Of a stretch of 64,000 bases of DNA, positions 22,990 to 35,136 are shown one piece after another. The notes below the pieces were generated by a model, which made no database searches, was not told where the DNA came from, and saw only the letters and a program-made list of their open reading frames with translations. The stretch covers positions 20,568,001-20,632,000 of the forward strand of contig CM043705.1 in the NCBI GenBank assembly GCA_023935145.1, in the 5' to 3' direction. Each line of letters starts with the position of its first letter. The stretch's first letter is position 1. This stretch comes from Bretschneidera sinensis. Lineage: Eukaryota > Streptophyta > Magnoliopsida > Brassicales > Akaniaceae. The position numbers and the translations under genes were made by a program.

Positions 22990-24522
22990 TTACAAAGCCA
23001 AAAAAAATAAGAGATAAATTATGTAGCCAATATTAAATAAAAAATAAAAAAAACCAAAGTGCACAAAACAGCTTTGAACATCTAACCTCTCAACAGGATA
23101 CATCCACCTGTAGTGTACGGGACCCCCAAGTCTAGCCTCGGAGGCTAAGTGAATGATAAGATGAACTATAATGGTAAAGAAACTCGGGGGGAATATTTTC
23201 TCCAAATGGCAGAGTGTCAAAGCAACACGCGACTCCAATAAGTCAAGCTCATAGGGATCAAGGGCTTTAGAGCATAAAGTTTTGAAAAATGATGATAACT
23301 CAGACACAACTACTACAACATGTCTAGGCAAAGATGCTCTTAAGGCAATCGGAAGGATTTCTTGCATCAATATATGATCGTCATGACTCTTTAGGTTTAA
23401 CAGCTTACGATCCTTTAGGTTGACACATCTCGAGATGTTTGATGCATACCCATCAGGAACTTTAAGATTTTCCAAAACTGTCAAGAAATTCTGCTTCTCC
23501 TTCGTGGACATAGTGTAGCATGCTGGAGGCGAGTGATATTTTCCATTAGGAAGAACAACTAAATGGAGGTCTTTCCTAATACCAATTTCTTCGAGATCGC
23601 GGCGTGCCTTCTTATTATCTTTAGTCTTACCATCTATATTCGATATTGTTCCAATCAAATTATCACATACATTCTTCTCTATATGCATCACATCTAAATT
23701 ATGACGCAATAGATTGTCTTTCCAATATGGTAACTCAAAAAAGATGCTTCTTTTTTTCCACAACGTATCTACAACTCCCCCATCCATATGAATTTCCTCA
23801 TTATCAACATTTTCAAGGAAATCATCCACACTCTCAAAAAGGTTATCAACTTCATCCACTAGCACTTGCCCCGTAGAGGTACCAACATCTTCTCTTGCCC
23901 TCTTCTTAGCAGGCTTCGAGGTTTTACCATAGCTATAGTTCTGACCCTCTAGTTGTCTTAAAACATCGTGGCCAGACGGTGGAACAGGAGCATATCCCAA
24001 CTCTATGGTGCCATCAAACTGATCCTTTTGAAAACGAAACTCATGGTTTTCTGCTAACCATCGACGATGACCCATATAGCAAAACTTTCCCCCGTGCTTT
24101 AACCATACAGAATGCGTAGATTCCCCACAACATGGACAAGCAACCCGCCCCTTGGTGCTCCAACCAGATAAGTTTGCATAGGCTGAAAAATCATTAATGG
24201 TCCAAAGAAGAGAAGCGTGAAGCTTAAAGCTTTGATTGGTGGACGCATCAAACGCATCAACACCATCCCATAATTGTTTTAACTCTTCAATTAGAGGCTG
24301 CAAAAATATATCAATATCATTACCGGTGCTTCTCTCACCAGGAATAACCATTGAAAGGAGGAAGGATTTTTGCTTCATGCAAAGCCACGGTGGCAAGTTG
24401 TATGGGACCAAAAGAACAGGCCATGTGCTATAAGTTGAACTCATTGTTCGAAAGGGATTGAACCCGTCACTAGCTAGGCCAAGCCTAACACTGCGAGGAT
24501 ATTCCAACAGTTTTTGGGTCAA
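22990..24522 (-). pseudogene. TNP2-like (En/Spm) transposase, N-terminally truncated
   Basis: Long minus-strand frame of 510 codons. It shows S-V-R-L-G-L-A-S-D-G-F-N-P-F-R-T-M, N-L-P-P-W-L-C-M-K, F-D-A-S-T-N, G-R-V-A-C-P-C-C-G (a Cys-rich motif), G-H-R-R-W-L, L-D-V-M-H-I-E-K-N-V and H-Y-R-W-M-Y-P-V-E-R. TNP2 cuts and joins CACTA ends. Family members normally have several hundred further N-terminal residues, including the chopper region before S-V-R-L-G. Here coding is lost at about 24515 where terminal-like sequence begins. After P-V-E-R (about 23090) the frame runs into an intron, so the last residues of the ORF are not real. Confidence 0.85.
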
Positions 24523-24608
24523 AATAGACTATTTTGCTTTTCCCTCCAAAAATTTAATGCTTAATGCATAAAAAATTATAATATTAAAAAAATATAAAAG
24601 TAGATAAT
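24507..24608. repeat. Inverted repeat arm next to broken TNP2
   Basis: Reverse complement of 26100-26208, with few differences over about 100 bp (core TTTTGGGTCAAAATAGACTA). The TNP2 reading frame ends inside it. The pair encloses 1.5 kb and implies a duplication-inversion of CACTA end sequence. Confidence 0.85.
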
Positions 24609-26099
24609 CAAGTACTCAAACATTATATGAAAAATCATTTCATTCATATCAAAAAATACTTATGTACAATTGAAAAGATAAAATCTTACGTAATGTTTAA
24701 CATATATAAAAACATATTTTGTATTGAACAACAAAGTTTTATTATATCTTAAATGTTTGCTTTTGAAATCCTAATTTCTTAGAAAGCATGGAGTGATTTT
24801 CAACAATAGCATCTCCATGCCTAGAAGATACCTGAAAATTAAAGCATTTAAAACAGTCAAAAAATGTTATTTACAAAAAAAAAAAATGCAATATGTGTTG
24901 ACAAAAAGAAGAAAAGGAAGGAGAAGATCAAAAGAGAAACAATGAAAAGTTTTAATAATGGAGTATATGAAGACTTGCTAAATAAAAAGTGATACATGAA
25001 AGAAAGTCATAACAAAACATAAAGTTATAATACCATTATATTTCAAGAATTGCTGGCTACATTTTTTTAATTAAGTCATTAAACTAGCTTTATGATGATA
25101 ACTGTGCTCAATTAAAAGTTATACAATAAAGATTTTCATCCAAAAATAAAGCAACCCATAAATCAAACTCTAAAACCGAGATATCATATGTCCATATGCA
25201 AGAAGACCAATCAAAACAACATTCATGCAGTGAGAAAAAAGAGAGATGAAAGCGCATACCAATGAAAGATATAAAATACAACTTTAAAACCAAAAGAATG
25301 AAGGAAAAAAAAAGAGTAAACATGTTATTAAAGATTGCTAAAGCAAATTAAGATAAAGAAAATAAGAGCAATAGAGCCTACCTATCTCTCAGGGATGAAT
25401 CGGTAGAGCAAAGCTGCTACCAAAGAAAACTTAGCCAAATCAAGCAGCACCTTCTGAACATAGATAGACAAGGCCAGCTGAGAATATTAACAGCAGTTGA
25501 CAATAACAATTCAAAATGAGTAGCAAAATTATAAACTAATAATTTTTTTTTTCATCTTGGTTCACTTTCTTTCATCCTTATTTAGAGACAATTTTTTTCT
25601 TATATACAGATGTAAATGCAACTTTAAAACCAAAAGAATAAAAGAGGATGAGAAAAAAAAAAAAAGTATTTAAAGATTTCTAAAACAGATCAGAGCAATA
25701 GAGCATACGTTTCTCTCTAGTATTAATCGTTAGAGCAAAATTAAAGTTATAAATCATCCTACGCAAAACATGCCAAGCGCTGAAAGAACACATACCATGT
25801 ATCCTAAAAATTAAACTAAATCTTCATTTACGTGACTAATATGTATTATTTATGAACATAATGCACTTAATTAGTCTTCTTGACAGTAATGACTCACACC
25901 CCTATTGAAATCAGCCTGAAAGAGACTGATTAAAAGAACTATCTAATGTATATTCAGCTTCATGCATTTCCAAATTCATCGGACGGCGAAAATAAATAAT
26001 TAAATTTAATACCAGAAAAATACAAAAGTGTACAGCGTGCAAAATGAAATGCTCACAACTCATAAATGTAATATCAGGTGAGCATAACTTTATGCCCCT
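24609..26099. repeat. CACTA non-coding spacer with a 130-bp direct repeat
   Basis: A/T-rich DNA with no coding sequence recognised. Segments about 25275-25415 and 25617-25740 are direct repeats sharing CAACTTTAAAACCAAAAGAA and AGAGCAATAGAGC. The 71-codon minus-strand ORF at 25108-25323 falls in this low-complexity DNA and is not called. Confidence 0.6.
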
Positions 26100-26535
26100 T
26101 ACTCGATTATCTACTTTTATATTTTTTAATATTATAATTTTTTATGCATTAAGCATTATATTTTTGGAGGGAAAAGTAAAATAGTCTATTTTGACCCAAA
26201 AACTGTTAAAATAGATTGACGAGCTATACCTACGGATTTTACCTGCAGGTAAGATCGACCTATTATTACGGTTATAAAACCGTTTATATAACACCTATAC
26301 CGACGGTTTTGAAAACCATAAGGTACTTAAACCGATGTTTTTGAAAACCGTAAGTAAAAATCTCTTGGCTATACCGATGGTTAGAAAACGGTTGGTATGT
26401 AAACCTATAACCACGCTGTGCTTTGCTACACTTTTTAAAATCGTTTCTATAACACAAAATAGTTTATACCGATAGTTTTTAGTCTTCACTAACAGATTTT
26501 GACCATCAGTATATATCAATTTTTTTTTTGTAGTG
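26100..26535 (-). repeat. CACTA 5' terminus with subterminal repeats
   Basis: Begins with the second inverted arm (26100-26208), then ACCGACGGTTTTGAAAACC-type units in both orientations and ends TTTTTTTTTTTGTAGTG. The same terminal block, shortened, recurs at 30640-31014 and 37562-37980. Confidence 0.85.
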
Positions 26536-26774
26536 ACACTTAGCGTAAAATTACACGGAAATACAACAAGACAGGGTCCATTTGCTGCTTTCCTCTGACC
26601 AATCACCATTAGCTCATAAATTGGCAGAGCAACAAGGAAACTACAACCTAAAAATAAAGACAACTATTTTTATGTAGCATGAACTCGGTTTTTTATTTCA
26701 AATGTCACTATACTAAGTACATTTAATTTCACTGTTTTGTTTCCATTTTTCTCAGTATTTCTCATCAACCAAAC

Positions 26775-27612
26775 AGAGCATAGGAAAAATTAATAATAAA
26801 TGCTAACAAAAGAAAGAGCATATAAACACAAAATACCAAAGGAAAGAGAACGACCTTACGAGAGGCGGACGACAACAGCGGCGAGCGGTGGCAGGCACAA
26901 ACGACCCTGCATTAAGAGAAAGAGAGAGAATTTGCTGCTTTGGCTGGATGTGCAGGTCACACGGCACAGAGAGGAGGAGAAGTGGAAAAGGATGTAGTCG
27001 TGAATTTAGGTCAACTTATTAAATTTCCCTAGGTGATAATTTTAGTTCATCTGTGATAGTAGATAATGTAATTAATAATTAATTTTATATTTATTTATCA
27101 ACACCTTTGACTTAAATCTCTCAGTAATATTATCTTTAATAAAAAAAATAGAATATTTTTATATATAATCAATCCAAATAAAAAACTAATCTAATTTGAT
27201 GTAATTTATCGAGTCTAATAATCTATTATTTTCTGAAATGGCTGCAATGTTTATTTAGGTATAGTTTCCTAGAATCTAATGAACATCAATAAACAAAAGC
27301 TTGAGTGCGTTTGCGTCTTCAACTATACCTTTTGATCTACATGTTGAGGGTCATGGTTTTGAATTCTCGAATTTTCCAAGTAATTTCCAATATTCTCCTA
27401 CTTCATTACTCATAGAATGAAACCAATCTTATATTAACCCATTGATCAGGCAAGAACTAGTTCTAAAAAATCTATTGTTGTCTTTTTCAGGCAAAAAAAT
27501 ACTATCTTTACTTACAAAGAATATATTAGTTAAGCATAGAGCCATAGACATGATAAGATTAAAACTTACGTGTACATTTAAGGTTAATGAAATCAAATCC
27601 ATAGAGAGAAGT
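26775..27612 (+). pseudogene. PCR upstream region, truncated copy A1
   Basis: From GAGCATAGGAAAAATTAATA to AATCAAATCCATAGA this matches the regions upstream of the PCR first exons at 29155, 33110 and 40055. It includes the GGCGGACGACRACAGCG block and the TTCTCGAATTTTCCAAGTAA block. It breaks at 27612 inside the upstream region and joins the middle of an RT sequence at a short AGAGA overlap, so no exon 1 is present. Confidence 0.8.
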
Positions 27613-29160
27613 TGTATGCAAAGTTCTCTAAGTGTGAGTTTTGGTTGAGTGAAATATCTTTCTTGGGGTATGTTGTGTCAGGAGATGGTATAGCAGTTGA
27701 CCCACCGTAAGTAGCGGCAGTGTTAAATTGGGAAAGACCCACTAGTATAACTGAAATTAGAAGCTTTTTGGGGTTGGCTGGTTATTATAGGAGGTTTATC
27801 CATAATTTTTCTATGATGGCTGGACCATTAACTAGATTGACCAGGAAGGAAGTGAAGTTTAGGTGATCAGAAGAATGTGAGAGGAGTTTCCAACTATTGA
27901 AAGAGAAATTAACTACTGCTCCGGTATTAGTACTTCCTTCTGGTGATGAAGGATTTGTGGTTTATAGTGATGCATCACATCAGGGGTTGGGATGTCTATT
28001 GATGCAACATGGGAGAGTTATAGCTTATGCTTCTAGGCAATTGAAGAACCATGGGAGGAATTACCCGACCAATGATTTAGATTCGACTGCCATAGTTTTT
28101 TGCTTTAAAGATTATGAGACATCATCTGTATGGAGCCACTTGTGAAATTTTTACTGATCATAAAAGTTTGACACATTTACCTACCCAAAAAGAGTTGAAT
28201 TTGAGGCAGAGGATGTTGATGGAGTTGATTAGTGATTATGACTTTACAATTTTGGTATCAGAGCATCAGGTTTTAAGATTCTGTAGACTGCATAAAAATT
28301 TAAAGATTTAAATAAACTATATTTTAATACAGAGTCTAAGGATGACACGTGGATGTGCTAGAACTAGAGGTAGAGTTTTGAATCAGAGGGGACGTAGTAG
28401 ACCCCAATATTTAGAAAAGCTGAAGCAGAGGGGGAGGGGAGGTTGAGTCTGTGGTTCATGCAAGGGAACATGTTGCTAGTGCAACTGGTACTAGTAGAGG
28501 TGGAAGAGAATCTGATATTAGGATGGATGAGTTAAGAGAATTACTTGATCGTGCTATAAAGAGAATGAATGCAACAGAAGAAATAGCTAATAATTTACAG
28601 AGGAGAATAGAAGAAATGGGTATAATAGAACCTGATGTGGTGAGACAAGAGGCTTATGAGTGAGAGGGTGTGTTTGCACATGAGGTGCACAGGGATTTTT
28701 TTTTAGATTTCTTAAGTTTAAACCCCCAGTCTTTTAGATGATCTGTAAATCTTGTGGAGGCTGAACAGTGGATTAAACATGCTGAGAAATATTTTGAAGT
28801 CTTATCAGTGACAGATAGACAGAATGTTACTTTTGCTTCATCTATGCTGGAAGGTGAGGCTTCTCAATGGTGGGAAGATATTTTGCTTAGATTGAGTACA
28901 CAGATAACTTGGCATAAGTTTAAGGATGTGTTCTTTGCGAAGTATTTTTCAAATACATTTCGAGCACAGCATGAGAGAGATTTTATTCATTTAAGGAAAA
29001 ATACTTTATTTATGGCTGAGTATGATAGTAGATTTATAGCCCTGCCATTGTTTTTACCCGAGTTAATGAATACGGAGGATAAGAAATGTAAGATATTTTT
29101 ATACGGGTTACACTATGAAATTCATACTAAACTTTCTTACATGGGTCCAGAGCATAGGAA
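27612..29160 (+). pseudogene. Permuted chromovirus cassette G1 (RT-RNase H, then gag)
   Basis: Starts mid-RT (L-Y-A-K-F), continues through the RT tail and RNase H ([20 protein letters not shown]) to D-Y-D-F-T-I-L at about 28255. The next bases are a primer-binding site, TTGGTATCAGAGCATCAGG. A leader and gag follow (M-T-R-G-C-A-R-T-R-G near 28340; W-I-K-H-A-E-K-Y-F-E-V; S-Q-W-W-E-D), ending at about 29160. Stops and frameshifts break it. In an intact Ty3/gypsy element gag precedes RT, so the order is permuted. Confidence 0.85.
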
Positions 29161-30205
29161 AAATTAGTAATGAATACTAACAAAAGAAAGAGCATATAAA
29201 CACAAAATGCTAAAGGAGAGTGAACGACCTTACCAGAGGCGGACGACGACAGCGGTGAGCGGTGGCAGGCTCGAATGACAAGAGACGTGAGCGACCCCGC
29301 GTTAAGAGATAGAGAGAGAAAGAATTTACTGCTTCGGCTGGATGTGCAGGCCGCACGGCGCAGAAAGGAGGAGAAATGGAGAAGGACGTAGTTGTGAATT
29401 TAGTTCAACTTATCACCGAGGGAAATTAGTGATAATTTTAGTTCCCTTGGTGATAGTAGATAACGTAATTAATAATTAATTTTATATTTATTTATCAACA
29501 CCGATGACTTAAATCTCTCAGTAATATTATCTTTAATAAAAAAATAGAATATTTTTATATGTAATCTATCCAAATGATAAACTAATCTAATTTGATGTAA
29601 TTTATCGAGTCTAATAATCCATTATTGTTTGAAATGGCTGCAATGTTTATTTAGGTACAGTTTCCTAGAATCTATTGAATATCAATAAACAAAAGCTTGA
29701 GAGCGTTTGCGTCTTCAACTACACCTTTTGATCTACATGTTGAGGGTCATTGTTTTGAATTCTCGAATTTTCCAAGTAATTTCCAATATTCTCCTACTTC
29801 ATTACTCATAGAGTGAAATCAATCTTATATTAATCCACTGATCAGGCAAGAACTAGTTCTAAAAAAAATTGTTGTCTTTTTCACGCAAAAGAATACTATC
29901 TTTACTTACAAAGAATATATTAGTTAAGTATAGAGCCATGGACATGATAAGATTAAAACTTACGTGTACATTTAAGGTCAATGAAATCAAATCCATAGAA
30001 AAGATAAGGTCAATGAAATCAAATCCATAGAAAAGAAAATTGAAATTTCCATGCAAAAACTCAACCTATGAACTTGTCAACCCAAACCAACATTATATAT
30101 ATGAGAACATAACCAGTGCCCATGATTCAAAATTCAAAGCCATAGTTCCCATAAAATATATATATATAAGATATAGAGAATTGTTTTTTCAGGCAGGCAC
30201 AAGCA
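29155..30205 (+). promoter_or_regulatory. PCR upstream region, copy A2
   Basis: Homologous to the region in front of the intact PCR gene. It ends TTGTTTTTTCAGGCAGGCAC just before an ATG; the TTTTTTCAG looks like a 3' splice site, so a 5'-UTR intron is likely. A 28-bp local duplication (AAGGTCAATGAAATCAAATC) occurs at 29976 and 30007. Confidence 0.6.
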
Positions 30206-30311
30206 ATGCCCACTACACCACCTGTAACTTCATACCCACAAAATGGAGAGCAGCCAACCCAAGGGCAATGGACCACTGGTCTATATGATTGTTGCGATGA
30301 CCCCTCTAATT
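30206..30311 (+). pseudogene. Orphan PCR first exon, copy 1
   Basis: Same length (106 nt) and frame as exon 1 of the intact gene at 45614, with the GTAATTG donor kept. It encodes about 35 residues ending G-L-Y-D-C-C-D-D-P-S-N. Exons 2-4 are missing: soon after the donor the sequence jumps to DNA that lies downstream of the intact gene (compare 47310 onward). If transcribed it could give only a fragment ending in intron sequence. Confidence 0.85.
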
Positions 30312-30639
30312 GTAATTGCTGCGATAGAAATTAATTATCTGAGTTTATTTGTAAATTATATAGCATTAATGTGAATCTATATTTTTTTTCTATGAGTATT
30401 ATCGAAAACAACCACCACTGGTCTATATAGATAAGTTATTATTTTCTTAAAAATATATATTTATATTTATAGTTTACTATGTATATATATACCGGATCTT
30501 GGTTCTCTCAATTTTGTACGGGAAACATAGGAACAATTTACATACATCTCAACCATCCTATTAAATCTAATGGTCATTATTATACCAAATCAACAAAATC
30601 ACTTAAGTTAAATGAAACTACCTATTATATTGCATTTTT

Positions 30640-31014
30640 TTTATGCATTTAGCATTAAATTTTTGAAGGAAAAAGCAAAATGGTCTATTTTGACCTAAAA
30701 ACCGTCGGAAGAGATTGACGAGCTATACCTACGGATTTTACCCGTACGTTAAATCAACCTATTGGGACTATTATAAAACCATCTATATAACACTTATACC
30801 AACGGTTTTAAAAACCGTAAGTAAACGTACCTAGAATGACATTTTTGAAAACAGTAAGTAAAGCTCTCTTGGCTATACCGATGGTTAGAAAAATGTCGGT
30901 ATATCCCTATAGTTACATTGTGTTTTGCTACGCTTTTTAAAACTGCCGATATAACCCAAAATGGTCTATACTGACGGATTTTGACCGTCGGTGTATGTCA
31001 ATTTTTTTGTAGTG
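30640..31014 (-). mobile_element. Truncated CACTA end, second copy
   Basis: About 375 bp matching 26130-26535: the ATGCATTTAGCATTAAATTT start, ACCGACGG-type repeats and the terminus TTTTTTTGTAGTG. No transposase sequence is attached. The flank ACACTTAGCCTAAAATTACA after it matches the flank of the large element, so it was copied together with its neighbourhood rather than inserted independently. Confidence 0.8.
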
Positions 31015-31238
31015 ACACTTAGCCTAAAATTACACAGAAATGCAACAAGAGGGTCTATTTGCTGCTTTCCTATGACCAAACACCATTAGCTTATAAATTG
31101 GTAGAGCAACAAGGAAACTACAACCTACAAATAAATACAACTATTTTTATTTACCATGGACTCCGTTTTTGCTTTCAAATGTCACTATGCTAAGAACACT
31201 TAATTTCACTATTTTGTTTCCATTTTTCTTAGTATTTC

Positions 31239-33120
31239 TGTGACGACACCGTCATAACACTTTATTAGAGCTGTTACAGGAGGTTAGGGTGTTTTCTAAG
31301 ATAGACCTGAGATCGGGTTATCATTAGTTGAGGATAAAGGAGGGGGACGTGTCTAAGACTGCTTTTAGGACACGTTATGGTCATCATGAGTTCCTTCTGA
31401 TGCCATTTGGGTTGACTAATGCTCCTGTAGCATTTATTGATCTAATGAATCGGGTGTTTGAACCATTCTTGGTGCGATTGTATTTATTGACGATATTCTG
31501 GTATATTTCAATGATGAAGAGGAGCATATGCAACATTTAGATATAGTTTTGGAAATTCTAAGGAAAGAGAAATTGTATGCAAAGTTCTCTAAGTGCGAGT
31601 TTTGGTTGAGTGAAATATCTTTCTTGGGGCATGTTGTGTCAGGAGATGGTATAGTAGTTGACCCACCGTAAGTAGGGGCAGTGTTGAATTGGGAAAGACC
31701 CACTAGTATAACTTAAATTAGAAGCTTTTTGGGGTTGACGGGTTATTATAGGATGTTTATTCATAATTTTTCTATGATGGCTGGACCATTAACTAGATTG
31801 ACCAAGAAGGAAGTGAAGTTTAGGTGGTCAGAAGAATGTGAGAGGAGTTTCCAACTATTGAAAGAGAAATTGACTACTGCTCCGGTATTAGTACTTCCTT
31901 CTGGTGATGAAGGATTTGTGGTTTATAATGATGCGTCACATCAGGGGTTGAGATGTCTGTTGATGCAACATGGGAGAGTTATAGCTTATACTTCTAGGCA
32001 ATTGAATAACCATGGGAGGAATTACCCGACCAATAAATTAGAATTGGCTGCCATAGTTTTTTGCTTTGAAGATTAGGAGACATAATTTGTATGGAGCCAC
32101 TTGTGAAATTTTTACTGATCATAAAAGTTTGACGCATTTACCTACCCAAAAAGAGTTGAATTTGAGGCAGAGAAGGTTGATGGAGTTGATTAGTGATTAT
32201 GACTTTACAATTTTGGTATCAGAGCAATAGGTTTTATGATTCTGTAGACTGCATAAAAATTTAAAGATGTTAAAGATTTAAATAAACTATATTTTAATGC
32301 AGAGTCTGAGGATGACACGTGGATGTGCTAGAGCTTGAGGTAGAGTTCTGAATCAGAGGGGACGTAGTAGACCCCAATATTTAGAAAAGCTGAAGCAGAG
32401 GGGGAGCTTGAGTCTGTGGTTCATGGAAGGGAACATGTTGCTAGTGCAGTTGGTACTAGTAGAGGTGGAAGAGAATATGATATTAGGATGGATGAGTTGA
32501 GAGAATTACTTGATCGTGCCATAAAGATAATGAATTCAACAGAAGAAAGAGCTAATAATTTATAGAGTAGATTAGAAAAAATGGGTAGAATAGAACCTGA
32601 TGTGGTGAGATTAAAGGCTTATAAGTGAGAGGGTGTCTTTGCACATAAGGTGCAAAGGGATTGTTTTTTGAGATTTCTTAAGTTTAAACCCCAGTCTTTT
32701 AAAGGATCTATAAATCCTGTGGAAGCTGAACAGTGGATTAAACATGCTGAGAAATATTTTGAAGTCTTATCAGTGACAGATAGAGAGAAAGTTACTTTTG
32801 CTTCATTAATGCTGGAAGGTGAGGCTTCTCAATGGTGGGAGGACATTCTGCCTAGATTGAGTACACAGGTAACTTGGCATAAGTTTAAGAATGTGTTCTT
32901 TGTGAAGTATTTTTCAGATACATTTCAAGCACAGCAGGAGAGAGATTTTATTCATTTATGGCAGAATACTTTATTTATGGCTGAGTATGATAGTAGATTT
33001 ATAACCTTGCAGTTGTTTTTACCTAAGTTAATGAATACGGAGGAGAAGAAATGTAAGATATTTTTATACCGGTTACACTATGAAATTCATATTAAACTCT
33101 CTTATATGGATACAAAGCAA
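31239..33120 (+). pseudogene. Permuted chromovirus cassette G2
   Basis: RT begins near R-V-F-S-K-I-D-L-R-S-G-Y-H (with a TAG codon near 31328) and continues [12 protein letters not shown] and P-F-G-L-T-N-A-P. The FIDD site is disrupted by a deletion near 31480. RNase H (31905-32215) ends at F-T-I-L, followed by TTGGTATCAGAGCAATAGG. Gag follows, with a clear frame at 32650-33132 (W-I-K-H-A-E-K-Y-F-E-V, S-Q-W-W-E-D-I-L-P-R-L-S). Several stops show it is dead. It joins PCR upstream DNA near 33115. Confidence 0.85.
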
Positions 33121-33632
33121 AGAAAAAATTAATAATGAATGCTAACAAAAGAAAGAGCATATAAACACAAAATGCTACAGGATAGTGAATGACCTTACCA
33201 TAGGCGGACGATAACAGCGACGAGCGGTAGCAGTTGCGAATGACAAGAGAGGTGAGCGACCCCGCGTTAAGAGAGAGAGAGAGAGTGAGAGAATTTGCTG
33301 CTTCGGTTGGATGTGTAGGTCGCACGGCGCAGAGAGGAGGAGATATGGAGAAGGACGTATTTGTGAATTTAGGTCAACTTATCACCGAGGGAAACTAGTG
33401 ATAATTTTAGTTCCCTTGGTGATATTAGATAATGTAATTAATAATTAATTTTATATTTATTTATCAACAACGATGACTTAAATACTCAGTAATATTATCT
33501 TTAATAAAAAAATTATAATATTTTTATATGTAATCTATCCAAATAAAAAACTAATCTAATTAGATGTAATTTATCGAGTCTAATAATCCATTATTTTTTT
33601 AAATGGCTACAATGTTTATTTAGGTATAGTTT

Positions 33633-35136
33633 TGATGAGAGTCATAAAATACATCTTAACAGTACTTAATTGTTATCATTTTAGGGTTGATCTAGGTTTT
33701 AATTGCATTTTTATATGTTAACAACTCTAAAGTATCATTCTTGGATCATTGATCTATTTCGGTGCATTTTCAGGTACTTTAAGCTCAAAAGATGAGGAAA
33801 AGTTATCATTGCTTGAGGCACAAAGACTCGAGGCATACTGAAGTGAAGAAATGCTTCCGGAAGAATAAGATGGTGGGCTTAAAAGAGCAACAACTCCTGC
33901 CCGCACTGGAAAGGAGTTTCACTAAATTGCCAGAATTGCCCGTATAGATCAATCATCTTTGCAAATTAAACTGTATTGATACAAGAATAATTAGGAGATG
34001 AACCATATATGCTTAGAAAGATCCGGAAGTCTATTTTCCGAAGATTACGGTTCGTAAAATTGATTTTTGTAGAGAGAGTTATGACAGTTTAAGTAGACAA
34101 AGGTCAGGCTATGCGGGATTTCAGTGTGAAGGGCATGTGAAGGCTTAAATCCCACATCCCACATCGGTTAGAAACACATTTCTATATCCCACATCCCACA
34201 TCGGATTGGAAATACATTGCACTCATGGTATTTGCCTATATAAGACCAACTCCACTTCAGCTTTGAGGACAATCGGAGAATCTGAGATCATCAGAAAGTG
34301 AATCCAGAAGGCTTTTAGGAGCAATCCAGAGGACTCTTAGGAGGAATCCGAAGTACTTTTGGAGGGCAAGCTGAGGAATCACCGAAGTTTTCGCTACCAA
34401 GGGGGAGATGATCGTTGAGAGGCCGGAGGCAACTCGAGGACGCATGAGCCCCATGGCCGGCTAGTCTCCAAGCAAGGAGAAGGAATGAATCCCTAGGTGT
34501 AGTTGTTCTTATTTTCTTTTATTTGATTCATTTTAGTTTGGTATTATTTTCATTAAACATTGTTATGTTTTATTCTTTAATTTAATTAGTAGATTTCTTA
34601 TTAGTCCAGTGATTACATGCTTCTTTTCCATATAAGTCTAGTCATGCTCTTCTTATGTGTATTTGTTTGGGTGTGATTGAGTCTGGTAGATCTCTTTTAT
34701 AGATTTGTCCATTGATGCGGTATTGTCATTTAGATATATCGTCGTCTTTTGATAATTTATAAGTTAGGTCATGTGTGCTTGAAAGTAAATAATAATTCAT
34801 ATCAATTACATTAGGGTTTATACATGCGCTTTAATTGAATATTTGTCGATTACCTGTTTGGGATGTGAAACTTGCAATCGAGATAAAAACAACTGAATCA
34901 AGTTAGGATTAGGGCAACAAACCTAGGGAGGATTTCTAGAACCTTGTTGTTTCTTTATTATATTATCCATCAATTATTTATACAATTTTCACACAATCAA
35001 CAATTCAGATTTTGTCACTTTAACTTTTATCGTTTGTGTTGAGGTTTATACCTTCTTTTGTAATTAGTTTGTTTCCTTGTGGAATCGACACCCCAAAGCT
35101 GTACTACAATACCGCGTTATGTTTTGGACGTAATCA
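33633..35136 (+). mobile_element. Solo LTR, 1504 bp, Ty3/gypsy-like
   Basis: Starts TGATGAGAGTCATAAAATAC and ends GGACGTAATCA. AGTTT flanks both sides (33628-33632 and 35137-35141). The other copies of the host repeat keep the uninterrupted site (GGTATAGTTTCCTAGAATC at 27257), which proves the insertion. The end block CCTTGTGGAATCGACACC resembles large gypsy LTRs. A CCCACATCCCACATCGG motif is repeated at 34149 and 34187. No internal coding region or second LTR remains. ORF 34257-34454 is not called. Confidence 0.9.

Larger units (their letters stand above)
5738..26535 (-). mobile_element. Large CACTA (En/Spm) transposon with nested insertions
   Basis: The left end is CACTACAAAAAA (5738) and the right end TTTTGTAGTG (26535), flanked on both sides by ACA (5735-5737 and 26536-26538). 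The left flank contains a local duplication whose inner copy reads ACAAATTACACTTGGC. Joining the two flanks through ACA gives ACAAATTACACTTAGC, almost the same sequence, so the flanks look like one interrupted site. Both ends carry related subterminal repeats (TATACTGAYGG, AAATCTGTTAGT). Transposase remnants are on the minus strand, so the 5' end is at 26535. About 9.5 kb of internal sequence (roughly 8.2-17.8 kb) is later insertions. Joining the two ends into one element is inference. Confidence 0.65.
26536..31014 (+). repeat. Segmental tandem repeat, unit I
   Basis: Starts right after a CACTA end with ACACTTAGCGTAAAATTACA and ends at the next CACTA end. Order: flank (26536-26770), truncated PCR upstream region (26775-27612), chromovirus cassette G1 (27612-29160), second PCR upstream region with exon 1 (29155-30311), PCR intron and downstream DNA (30312-30640), CACTA end. 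Units II and III have the same order, apart from the extra truncated upstream region here. Confidence 0.85.

Noticed and set aside
22678..24433. Plus-strand ORFs across 22.7-24.4 kb
   Set aside because: They lie opposite the TNP2-like transposase frame and show no recognisable domains.
26775..27000. A small basic protein gene at 26800-26997
   Set aside because: The frame is not kept in the homologous copies at 29165, 33130 and 40075, and the region behaves as PCR upstream DNA.
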